From positions 491 to 13,659 of the forward strand of contig CAKXAF010000033.1 of NCBI GenBank assembly GCA_934869045.1: a stretch of 13,169 bases of DNA, read 5' to 3'. Positions 6,736 through 13,169 of the stretch are shown here, piece by piece. The notes under the pieces are model-generated. The model ran no database searches and was not told the DNA's origin. It saw only the letters and a program-made list of their open reading frames with translations. This DNA is from an uncultured Nitrososphaerota archaeon. GTDB lineage: Bacteria; Bacillota; Clostridia; Oscillospirales; Ruminococcaceae. Each line of letters opens with the position of its first letter. The first letter of the stretch is position 1. The position numbers and the translations under genes are program-made.

Positions 6736-8536
6736 GAGCCTGCGGAGGCTTAGGCAGGCGGCAGGCGGTATTCGGGGGAAATTTCTGGCGTACTTTGCCA
6801 TCGGAACGGTTCTGCTGCTGTCCCTGGCGTCACTGCTGAGCTATCGGGTCATGTCCGGATCGGTGCAGCGGATCAACGAGCGGACGGCCAATTCGGAATT
6901 TGCGCAGATTTCCGTCAATCTGCAGAGTCTGTACGACAACATAAACCGGCAGATTGACGCGCTGTTGTTTCAGGAGGCGACCCAGACGCTTCTGCGCTAC
7001 GATGAGCAGAAGGAATTGGATATTATTTATGCGGTCAGCGATTTCTCCAAATCCATCGCCAATATGATTTCGAATTTTCCTTACATCCATTCGGTTTATC
7101 TGTTCCTGGATGACGGAAGGGCCCTGTGCGCCACAGCCAGCAACATGCGGCGCTTTATTTACGACTGGAGTCCCCAGCCCTCCGACGCGGTGGAGGAGCA
7201 GGTCCTGACCTACCGGGAGCGGCATATGGCGTTGGTCGGCGGGCTGACGGACCGGGATTATCCTCTGGAGTCTCTGACGCAGCGGCCGGAGCAGAACCTG
7301 ATCTCTGCTATCCGAACAGCCAAGGGCGGGCGGCTGGTCATCAACCTGTATGAGGAATACTTCAGCACCCTGTATCTTGGAATCGCGGAAAACGGCAGCA
7401 GCGTTATTCGGTTGGTCGGAGAGGCCGGAAACGTACTGTCTTCCCGGAGCAAAGAAGAGCTGGGCCGGCAGTATGCGTATTACGGAGAGCTGCCCTCACC
7501 GGCGGCCGACGGCCAGCTGACCGATTGGGACGCGGGTATGCAGGTGCTCTGGTCCTATCTGCCCGCCGCCCGGGTCTGGATCGTCAATGAGATCGGGCTG
7601 GACGTTTATTGGAAGGATCTTTCTGATGTGGTGGGTACCGTGCTGATTACCTTTTTGGCTGGGCTGATACTGCTCTGTGCCTTTTTCCTGCTCTGGATGA
7701 ACCAGGTCCTGGCACCCCTGGGACAGCTCTGCGCCGGGATGCGCCGGGTGGGCGAGACTGGAGAATACGACCAGGCGCTGCCGGTTCCGTCCCGGCGGGA
7801 GGATGAACTGACCCAGCTGGTTCGGCATTACAACCGGATGCTCCGGGATCTGCAGGAGCTGACCCGGCGGCAAAAGCAGGCCGAGGAGGAAAAGCGCCTG
7901 AGCGAGCTGCGGGCGCTGCGCAACCAGATCAATCCTCATTTTTTATTCAATACGCTCAACAACATCAAGTGGATGGGACTTCTGTCCGGATCCTCTCAGG
8001 TGGCGGAGTGCATCACCGCTCTGGGCGGGATCATCCAACCGATGTTCCGGACCAACGACCCGCTGTGCAGCCTGGAGGAGGAGTTGCAGTCGGTGCGCCT
8101 CTACCTCAAAATTATGAATATCCGCTATGAGGGTGGAATCGTTTACGAGGAAATGGTGGAGGAGGAGCTGAAGGAACGTCCGGTATTACGCTTTATTCTC
8201 CAGCCGCTGTTTGAAAACGCGATATCCCATGGGTTCCGGGAGCGGAACCACCACGGCGTTATCCGGCTGCGCGCCTTGCGGGACGGCAGCTGGCTGCGGA
8301 TTCAGGTTGTGGACGACGGGCAGGGGTTGTCGGATCCAGAACTTCTGGAACTGAACCAGCGGCTTCTTTCCGGAGAAGGAGGGGGAATCGGCCTGCTGAA
8401 CACCAGCCGGCGGCTGGCCCTTCACTATGGTCCGCCCTGCGGCGTGCAGCTGTTCTGCAATCCGGACGGCGGGCTGTGCGCGGTGCTGACTCTTCCGCTG
8501 GAGGAAATGCCGGGGAGTGTGGAATCCGGACAGTAA
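6722..8536 (+). CDS. Sensor histidine kinase (YesM-like)
   Basis: A 604-residue membrane kinase. TM1 is at about 21-43 (FLAYFAIGTVLLLSLASLL) and TM2 at about 303-326, enclosing an external sensor region of roughly 260 residues, probably Cache-like. A HAMP segment follows (about 328-380, starting VLAPLGQL), then a charged coiled-coil stretch, the His_kinase motif NQINPHFLFNTLNNIKWM with phosphorylatable H406, and an ATPase domain with N-box LQPLFENAISHGF (N499), DDGQGL (531-536) and GGGIGLLNTSRRL. This is the usual architecture of kinases paired with AraC-type regulators. The ATG at 6722 is preferred over the in-frame ATG at 6710 because GGAGG (6712-6716) lies 5 bases upstream; the 6710 ATG has no ribosome binding site. 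The sensed ligand is probably an extracellular sugar or a liganded binding protein, which is inference from family and context. Confidence 0.93.
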   Translation: MRQSKSLRRLRQAAGGIRGKFLAYFAIGTVLLLSLASLLSYRVMSGSVQRINERTANSEFAQISVNLQSLYDNINRQIDALLFQEATQTLLRYDEQKELDIIYAVSDFSKSIANMISNFPYIHSVYLFLDDGRALCATASNMRRFIYDWSPQPSDAVEEQVLTYRERHMALVGGLTDRDYPLESLTQRPEQNLISAIRTAKGGRLVINLYEEYFSTLYLGIAENGSSVIRLVGEAGNVLSSRSKEELGRQYAYYGELPSPAADGQLTDWDAGMQVLWSYLPAARVWIVNEIGLDVYWKDLSDVVGTVLITFLAGLILLCAFFLLWMNQVLAPLGQLCAGMRRVGETGEYDQALPVPSRREDELTQLVRHYNRMLRDLQELTRRQKQAEEEKRLSELRALRNQINPHFLFNTLNNIKWMGLLSGSSQVAECITALGGIIQPMFRTNDPLCSLEEELQSVRLYLKIMNIRYEGGIVYEEMVEEELKERPVLRFILQPLFENAISHGFRERNHHGVIRLRALRDGSWLRIQVVDDGQGLSDPELLELNQRLLSGEGGGIGLLNTSRRLALHYGPPCGVQLFCNPDGGLCAVLTLPLEEMPGSVESGQ

Positions 8537-8587
8537 TCTGGGAATTTGGATATTTTTTCGTTCTGTCTCCAATTTCATCGTTGAATC

Positions 8588-8637
8588 AGACGGCAAAGAG
8601 TAGATTTTCAAGATTTACTTTTGCCGTCTTGTTTTTT
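8588..8637 (+). terminator. Intrinsic terminator after the two-component operon
   Basis: AGACGGCAAAGAGTA (8588-8602) pairs with TACTTTTGCCGTCT (8616-8629) with a single bulged G, followed by TG and a run of six T (8632-8637). It separates the kinase gene from the transport operon. Its 3' arm and T-run overlap the next promoter. Confidence 0.82.
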
Positions 8638-8642
8638 ATAAT
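8614..8642 (+). promoter_or_regulatory. Promoter of the sugar ABC transport operon
   Basis: TTTACT (8614-8619), a 17-base spacer and a perfect TATAAT (8637-8642) lie about 45 bases before the first permease start. The -35 box falls within the 3' arm of the preceding terminator. The imperfect -35 is compatible with dependence on an activator such as the adjacent AraC-type regulator, which is inference. Confidence 0.68.
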
Positions 8643-8687
8643 AGAAGTGGAAAAACAAACAGAAATACAGAAAGGAACGAATGATTT

Positions 8688-9608
8688 GTGTACAAAAAAT
8701 CCAAGAAATACACTTCGATCAAGCCGGATCGGCTGAAGCTAACCTTGCTGGCGCTGCCCTTTGCGGTCTTTGTTTTCCTGTTCTCCTATGTGCCGCTGCT
8801 GGGGTGGGGGCTTGCCTTTTTCGACTACAAGCCTGGGCTCTCGCTGGATAAGATCAAATTCGTGGGGTTTAAGTATTTCAAGCTGATGTTCTTCTACAAG
8901 GAGGACATTTTGAACGCTTTGCTGAACACGCTGGTCCTGAGTTTCCTCTCCATGGCGGCGTCTGTGCTGCCCATCGTCTTCGCCATTCTGCTGACGGAGC
9001 TGCGGCACAGCCGGATGCGGAAGGTCATTCAGACGGTGGTGACCCTGCCCCATTTCGTTAGCTGGATCATTGTATATGCCCTCTGCTTTGCTCTCTTTTC
9101 CAGCAGCGGAATGGTGAGCCAGACGCTGCTGGCCCTAGGGCTGGCGGATAAGCCGCTGGGACTGATGACCAACGCCTCCACGGCCTGGCTGTTTATGACG
9201 CTGTTGGGGATCTGGAAGGAGCTGGGATGGAACTCCATCATCTACCTTGCAGCCATCACCGGCATCGATGAGGAATATTACGACGCAGCCAGGGTGGACG
9301 GCGCAGGGCGGTTTCGGTGCATCTGGCACATCACGGTGCCGGGACTGATGCCCACCTTTATCGTCCTGCTTTTGCTCAAGGTCGGGAACCTGCTGTCTGT
9401 GGGCTTCGACCAGTACCTGGTCTTCAACAACGCCATGATCTCCAGCCGCCTGGAAGTGCTGGATCTCTACACCTACCGCATCGGAATTGGGACGCAGGAT
9501 TACTCTTTTGCGGTGGCGGTGGGCATTGTAAAATCAGCGGTGAGCCTGCTGATGCTGTTCAGCGTCAACGCGCTGGCCAAACGGGTTAGGGGGGAGAGCA
9601 TCATATGA
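8688..9608 (+). CDS. Sugar ABC transporter permease (LplB-like, CUT1)
   Basis: A 306-residue polytopic inner membrane permease for uptake of an oligosaccharide. It has about six hydrophobic helices, starting at LTLLALPFAVFVFLFSY (18-34) and ending near 275-297. The EAA loop that docks the ATPase is at 195-222 (EEYYDAARVDGAGRFRCIWH...VPGLMP). N-terminal YVPLLGWGLAFFDYKPG is typical of the LplB/YteP branch of polysaccharide permeases. The start is a GTG at 8688, because an in-frame TGA lies at 8682-8684 and the N-terminus is basic as in the family; the AAAGGAA box sits about 11-12 bases upstream, a long spacing. The end overlaps the next permease by ATGA, indicating translational coupling. No ATPase gene is in the operon, so an MsmX-like shared ATPase encoded elsewhere is expected. 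Confidence 0.92.
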   Translation: MYKKSKKYTSIKPDRLKLTLLALPFAVFVFLFSYVPLLGWGLAFFDYKPGLSLDKIKFVGFKYFKLMFFYKEDILNALLNTLVLSFLSMAASVLPIVFAILLTELRHSRMRKVIQTVVTLPHFVSWIIVYALCFALFSSSGMVSQTLLALGLADKPLGLMTNASTAWLFMTLLGIWKELGWNSIIYLAAITGIDEEYYDAARVDGAGRFRCIWHITVPGLMPTFIVLLLLKVGNLLSVGFDQYLVFNNAMISSRLEVLDLYTYRIGIGTQDYSFAVAVGIVKSAVSLLMLFSVNALAKRVRGESII

Positions 9609-10486
9609 AATGCAGGCGGACTCCCGGGACGGTTGTCTTCGACTGGTGCAACGGTCTGATTCTGGCGCTTTTTGCGCTGATCTGCGTGTACCCCTTCTAT
9701 TACATGCTCTGCTACGCCTTCAGCGACCCCGGTGAAGCAATGAAAGGTATTTCCCTGGCGCCAAGGGGCTTTACGCTGGAAAATTTTCGGGCGGTGGCGG
9801 AACTGGGGACCATCCCACAGGCAGCCTTTATCTCCGTTTTCCGGACAGCTGCCGGGTCAGTGGTCACATTGGTCTGCTGCAGCTTTTTCGGATATCTGGT
9901 TTCCAAGCAGGAGATGTATTTCCGGAAATTCATCTACCGGTTCGTCATTGTTACGATGTATGTCAGCGGCGGGCTGATCCCCACCTACCTGGTCATGCGG
10001 GCTTACGGGCTGCGGAACACGCTGCTGGTCTACATCCTGCCCGGGGCGGTTTCCGCATATTACGTGATCCTGATCAAGACCTTTATCGAGCAGCTCCCCC
10101 CTTCTTTGGAGGAGGCGGCCAAAATGGAGGGCGCGGGTATCTTCACCTGCTACACCCGGATCGTCCTGCCGCTGTCCAAGCCAATTCTGGCGACCATCGC
10201 GCTCTTTGCCATGGTCGGGCAGTGGAACAGCTGGTTTGACACCCATATTTACATGACCCGTCCGGAGTATTACCCGCTCCAGTACATCCTTTACAACTAT
10301 CTTCAGGAGGCACAGCGGACGGCTTCCGCCATGGCGGATGGGCTGGAGGCTGAGGGCGTCCGGATGACTCCCAACACCGTTCGGATGACCATTACGGCCA
10401 TTTCCACCATTCCGATCATGCTGGTTTACCCCTTCATGCAGCGCTATTTCGTCAAGGGCATCATGCTCGGGGCGGTAAAAGGCTAA
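9605..10486 (+). CDS. Sugar ABC transporter permease (LplC/YtcP-like, CUT1)
   Basis: A 293-residue second permease of the importer. About six membrane segments begin with GLILALFALICVYPFYYMLC (17-36). The region GGLIPTYLVMRAYGLRNTL and the EAA loop PPSLEEAAKMEGAGIFTCY...VLPLSKP (165-193) are characteristic of the LplC/YtcP group, as is the conserved tail YFVKGIMLGAVKG. The ATG at 9605 overlaps the stop of the first permease by 4 bases and has AGGGGGGAG 8 bases upstream. The 40 bases to the next gene contain no terminator, so the solute-binding lipoprotein is read from the same transcript. The transported sugar cannot be read from the permease. Confidence 0.93.
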   Translation: MKCRRTPGTVVFDWCNGLILALFALICVYPFYYMLCYAFSDPGEAMKGISLAPRGFTLENFRAVAELGTIPQAAFISVFRTAAGSVVTLVCCSFFGYLVSKQEMYFRKFIYRFVIVTMYVSGGLIPTYLVMRAYGLRNTLLVYILPGAVSAYYVILIKTFIEQLPPSLEEAAKMEGAGIFTCYTRIVLPLSKPILATIALFAMVGQWNSWFDTHIYMTRPEYYPLQYILYNYLQEAQRTASAMADGLEAEGVRMTPNTVRMTITAISTIPIMLVYPFMQRYFVKGIMLGAVKG

Positions 10487-10526
10487 TCGCGAACATCAAA
10501 TTTTATTTTCAGAAAGGCGGATTATT

Positions 10527-12269
10527 ATGAGAACATGGCACCGGCATACCAAACTGGCATCCTGGACAAGCCTCCTGCTGGCAGCGGCGCTGCTGGCCGG
10601 CGGATGCGGCGGAAATGGCGGAGAAAGCGGCGGAAGCATCCCGAACGGTTCCTCCCAGCTGGCTTCCACCTCTGGCGGGGACGTCACAGACGAGCGGATC
10701 GATGTCAACATCATCGCAGTCAACGGAAATTTTGCGAGCTTTAAAGACGCGGAGGGAACGCCGGTACTGGAGGAGCTCCAAAATCAAACCAACGTCAACC
10801 TGACATTGACGCCCGTGGATGCGGACAAGTGGAATGTTATCCTGGCGGGCGGTGATACCACGGATCTGCTGATGTATCCCCACGCCGATTATCTGACGAC
10901 GCTCATCGACGGGGAACTGATTCTCCCGCTGGATGACCTGATCAGCCAGTATGGGGAATGGATCACCAGGAACTGCCCGGAGCGCCTGGACTTTGTAAAG
11001 GAAATGGCCCCGGATGGAAAAACAGTATATTGCCTGCCGTATTCTGCCGGAGCGGAGGGGGGCAACTCCAAAGCAACCAACTCCCTGCTGCTGACCCGCT
11101 GGGATTACTACAAAGAACTGGGTTATCCGGAGATCAAAACCCCAGACGATTATCTGAATCTGCTGGCGGAAATGCAGAAAAAGCATCCCACTACCGATGA
11201 CGGCCTGCCGGTTTACGGCTTCAGCCTCTACAATGCGGACAATGCTCTATATCCCGTGACCATGTATATGCGCTGCTTCGGTACGCAGGGATACAATGAA
11301 TGGATCGACACTAGGGTCGACGATAACTCTTTCTGCTACGCCTACACCGAAGAGGACAGCCCCTTCTGGAAGAGCTTGGACTTTTTCCATAAAGCCTACA
11401 ATTTGGGCCTTCTGGATCCGGACTCCTTTACCCAGAAGAGCGAGGATGAATACGCCAAGGCTGCCAACGGCCAGGTCCTGGCACCGATGTGGCGGGATCA
11501 TATCATGGCTATCCAGGCGGAATGGCTGGCGGAGGATCCGGAGAATCCCCGGGGATATGCGATCCTTCCCATGGAGGGGACCTACATCATTGAAAATAAA
11601 AATGCGGTTGTAGGCGGCTCCTTCAGTGCGTCCATCGCAAAGACCTGCAAAAACCCGGAGAGGGTGATGCAGTTCCTCAATTATATCTACAGCCCGGAGG
11701 GCGCACGGACGATCTTCAGTGGTGTTAAGGGCGAACACTGGGATGTGATTGACGGCGTGGCACAGCCTTTGGACTCCGCAATTCAGATGAAGAAGGAAAG
11801 CGGCGATGCCTGGCTCAAATCCGGCGTCAGCAACGCGGCTCTCTACGGCATGGTCGGCGTAGCCCGGGGCGTAATGCTCGATGATGGGGCGCCTGCGGAT
11901 CTATATCGGAGCGAGGGCTACTTTGTCAAGGATCTGGATGCTGTTGATGAGGATTTCTGCAGCTATTACGGCGACTACGCTTATCCCAACGAGGTCCTTT
12001 TGGATAAAGGCGTCAAGGACTTCTCCAATTTGGATATGCGGATCGCCAGTGGTTACGGCACGGCTCCGGAGGACATTCAGCGTATTGACACCAAGCTTTT
12101 GGATATGGCGCTCAAGGCCATCCCCACACTGATTATGGCTGGAGACGACGATTCCTTTGCCAAACTGAAAGCGGATACCATCCAGTCCTTTGCCGAAGCG
12201 GGCGCAGATCAGTCACGGGAGTGGTGGGAAGGCCGTCACGGTGAATTGATGGAAAAATACGAAAAATAA
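10527..12269 (+). CDS. Extracellular solute-binding lipoprotein of the sugar importer (LplA/YtcQ-like)
   Basis: A 580-residue lipoprotein. The signal peptide is basic at the N-terminus (MRTWHRHTK), has a hydrophobic core at about 12-24 and a lipobox LAGGC with lipidated C27. A Gly/Ser-rich linker to about residue 50 follows. The mature part starts with a short strand (IDVNIIAVNGNF) and has features of the large family 1 binding proteins that accompany LplB/LplC permeases: LEELQNQTNVNLTLTPVDADKW, DLLMYPHADYL, ILPLDDLISQYGEW and a C-terminal GAYAE-type helical segment (ADTIQSFAEAGADQSREWWE). Length fits this family (about 500-580). The ATG at 10527 has an AAAGGCGG box about 6-8 bases upstream. 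It should bind the oligosaccharide outside the cell and hand it to the two permeases. A terminator follows directly. Confidence 0.92.
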   Translation: MRTWHRHTKLASWTSLLLAAALLAGGCGGNGGESGGSIPNGSSQLASTSGGDVTDERIDVNIIAVNGNFASFKDAEGTPVLEELQNQTNVNLTLTPVDADKWNVILAGGDTTDLLMYPHADYLTTLIDGELILPLDDLISQYGEWITRNCPERLDFVKEMAPDGKTVYCLPYSAGAEGGNSKATNSLLLTRWDYYKELGYPEIKTPDDYLNLLAEMQKKHPTTDDGLPVYGFSLYNADNALYPVTMYMRCFGTQGYNEWIDTRVDDNSFCYAYTEEDSPFWKSLDFFHKAYNLGLLDPDSFTQKSEDEYAKAANGQVLAPMWRDHIMAIQAEWLAEDPENPRGYAILPMEGTYIIENKNAVVGGSFSASIAKTCKNPERVMQFLNYIYSPEGARTIFSGVKGEHWDVIDGVAQPLDSAIQMKKESGDAWLKSGVSNAALYGMVGVARGVMLDDGAPADLYRSEGYFVKDLDAVDEDFCSYYGDYAYPNEVLLDKGVKDFSNLDMRIASGYGTAPEDIQRIDTKLLDMALKAIPTLIMAGDDDSFAKLKADTIQSFAEAGADQSREWWEGRHGELMEKYEK

Positions 12270-12277
12270 GGGTTTTG

Positions 12278-12308
12278 CAGCCCCGGCAGATGAAGCTGGG
12301 GCTGTTTT
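12278..12308 (+). terminator. Intrinsic terminator after the transport operon
   Basis: CAGCCCCGGC (12278-12287) pairs with GCTGGGGCTG (12295-12304), with one G-U and a 7-base loop, followed by TTTT. It starts 9 bases after the solute-binding protein stop. It would reduce, but the short T-run may not abolish, transcription into the lyase gene. Confidence 0.8.
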
Positions 12309-12360
12309 CCCTGTGAGATTTTCAAAATAGCGGGACTCTCCTTCAACAGAAAATGACAGG

Positions 12361-12380
12361 ACGGCATGAAAAAGTGCCGT
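12361..12380 (+). repeat. Inverted repeat just upstream of the lyase ribosome binding site
   Basis: ACGGCA (12361-12366) and TGCCGT (12375-12380) form a perfect 6-base stem with an 8-base A-rich loop. There is no T-run, so it is not a terminator. It ends 3 bases before the AAAGGTGG ribosome binding site (12384-12391) and may be an operator or a transcript 5' hairpin. No convincing promoter was seen between 12309 and 12399. Confidence 0.4.
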
Positions 12381-12399
12381 TGGAAAGGTGGCAAGCAAA

Positions 12400-13169
12400 A
12401 TGAGCGGAAAAGCAGTGGAGCCGGGGCTGGAGATGCGGTTTCGACCCTATGAGAATTACCGGACGTTTCAAAACCCGCCGGATTTTTCCTGGCCCTGGAT
12501 AGAGAAGGCGGACAGCTATGACCTCATCGTCTGTCGGGACCGGGAACTGAAGGACATCGCGTACAGCCGCTATGAAAACCGGGTGAACTACTACAATTTC
12601 CCGGAGGTGTTCAAGCCGGGGCTGTACTACTGGAGCGTGCGCCATTGCCGGGACGGCAGGGCCTCCTCCTGGGAACCCGCCCGGCGCTTTCTGCTGGATC
12701 CGTCCGCCCGGCCTTTCCCGGTACCGGACGTAGAGGTCCTGCTTTCGCGGATCGCGGAGGGCCATCCGCGGATTTACACCAACGCGCGAGGGCTGGCGGA
12801 GTTCCGGAAGGAGATGCTCGCGCCGGACAATACCTACTTCCCAATGGTGATGCGGGCGTTAACCGGCTTTATGGCGGAGCCCTTCCCGGAGGAGAAGGAT
12901 GCCGACCCTCTGGACGCCAATCCCTATACGATGTTCGGGCTGTTCCAGCACGCTGCGGAGACTACCAAGGCCGCCTGCGACCAGGTGACCTTCAGTGCTT
13001 TCGCCTATCTGGTGACGGAGGATGAAGCCATCGGCCGGTATGCGGTAGACTGCCTGCTCCGTCTGGCGGCATGGGACCCGGATGGCGTGACCACCTACTC
13101 CCTAAACGACCAGGCCCATCGGCGGATTGCGGTTTATTCGGCGCTGGCTTACGACTGGATCTCCTCCCT
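12400..13169 (+). CDS. Heparinase II/III-family polysaccharide lyase, N-terminal part (3' end outside window)
   Basis: The frame opens at ATG 12400 and runs without a stop to the window edge (256 complete codons). AAAGGTGG at 12384-12391 is 8 bases upstream. Residues of about 10-100 look like the beta-sandwich (DUF4962-like) region at the front of heparinase II-type proteins: YRTFQNPPDFSWPWIEKADSYDLIV, then FKPGLYYWSVRH. From about residue 123, HPRIYTNARGLAEFRKEML starts the alpha/alpha toroid typical of alginate lyase/heparinase II proteins, and HAAETTKAACDQVTFSAFAYLVTEDE and DQAHRRIAVYSALAYDWIS continue it. No signal peptide is visible, so this product may act in the cytoplasm on imported oligosaccharides. 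The catalytic residues and the heparinase II/III beta domain lie beyond the window, so the substrate (alginate-, heparin- or other uronate-type) is open. The preceding transport operon supports a role in uptake and breakdown of uronic-acid glycans. Confidence 0.82.
   Translation, partial: MSGKAVEPGLEMRFRPYENYRTFQNPPDFSWPWIEKADSYDLIVCRDRELKDIAYSRYENRVNYYNFPEVFKPGLYYWSVRHCRDGRASSWEPARRFLLDPSARPFPVPDVEVLLSRIAEGHPRIYTNARGLAEFRKEMLAPDNTYFPMVMRALTGFMAEPFPEEKDADPLDANPYTMFGLFQHAAETTKAACDQVTFSAFAYLVTEDEAIGRYAVDCLLRLAAWDPDGVTTYSLNDQAHRRIAVYSALAYDWISS

Noticed and set aside
8659..8674. Tandem ACAGAAAT/ACAGAAAG repeat before the first permease
   Set aside because: Only two short A-rich copies overlapping the ribosome binding site; easily chance in such composition.
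1..13169. CRISPR array, tRNA, rRNA, insertion sequence or phage genes
   Set aside because: No regularly spaced repeats, cloverleaf-like sequences, transposase motifs or integration signatures were seen on either strand.

Overview
The window suggests a fairly GC-rich member of the Clostridia, probably an Oscillospiraceae-like gut anaerobe; the taxon is an inference. The grounds are a T-box leader, strong AGGAGG-type ribosome binding sites, compact intrinsic terminators, a YesMN-type two-component system and a sugar importer encoded without an ATPase. No rRNA, tRNA, CRISPR array or mobile element was seen.

Layout. (1) 2-526, +: the 3' end of a signalling protein that enters from outside the window, with the tail of one GGDEF-type domain followed by a degenerate GGDEF-like domain, then an intrinsic terminator. 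(2) 585-2336, +: an IlvD/Edd-family dehydratase most like the YjhG/YagF sugar-acid dehydratases. (3) 2365-2397: a perfect hairpin that can terminate both converging transcripts. (4) 2451-4982, -: an 843-residue fusion of a xylose-isomerase-like TIM barrel with a complete acyl-CoA synthetase. Its own promoter and a T-box riboswitch (about 5021-5278, probable Leu CUC specifier) lie upstream. (5) About 5279-5502: a divergent regulatory region with palindromes and repeated TTGACA boxes. (6) 5503-8536, +: a YesN-like response regulator and a YesM-like histidine kinase, overlapping by 14 bases. (7) 8588-8642: a terminator whose 3' arm also holds the -35 box of the next promoter. (8) 8688-12269, +: two LplB/LplC-type permeases and a large solute-binding lipoprotein, followed by a terminator. 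(9) 12400 to the window edge, +: the 5' part of a heparinase II/III-family polysaccharide lyase with an N-terminal DUF4962-like region.

How they fit together (inference). Regions 6-9 look like a Gram-positive polysaccharide utilisation locus. An extracytoplasmic sensor kinase signals to an AraC-type regulator, which switches on an oligosaccharide importer probably driven by a shared MsmX-type ATPase. A lyase for uronic-acid polysaccharides is encoded next to it. The YjhG-like dehydratase could act on sugar acids from such a diet, but it lies outside this operon.

The most unusual part is the fusion gene and its T-box. An RNA switch that normally senses uncharged tRNA for amino-acid genes here precedes a TIM-barrel/acyl-CoA synthetase fusion of unknown substrate, which suggests a link to leucine or branched-chain acid metabolism.
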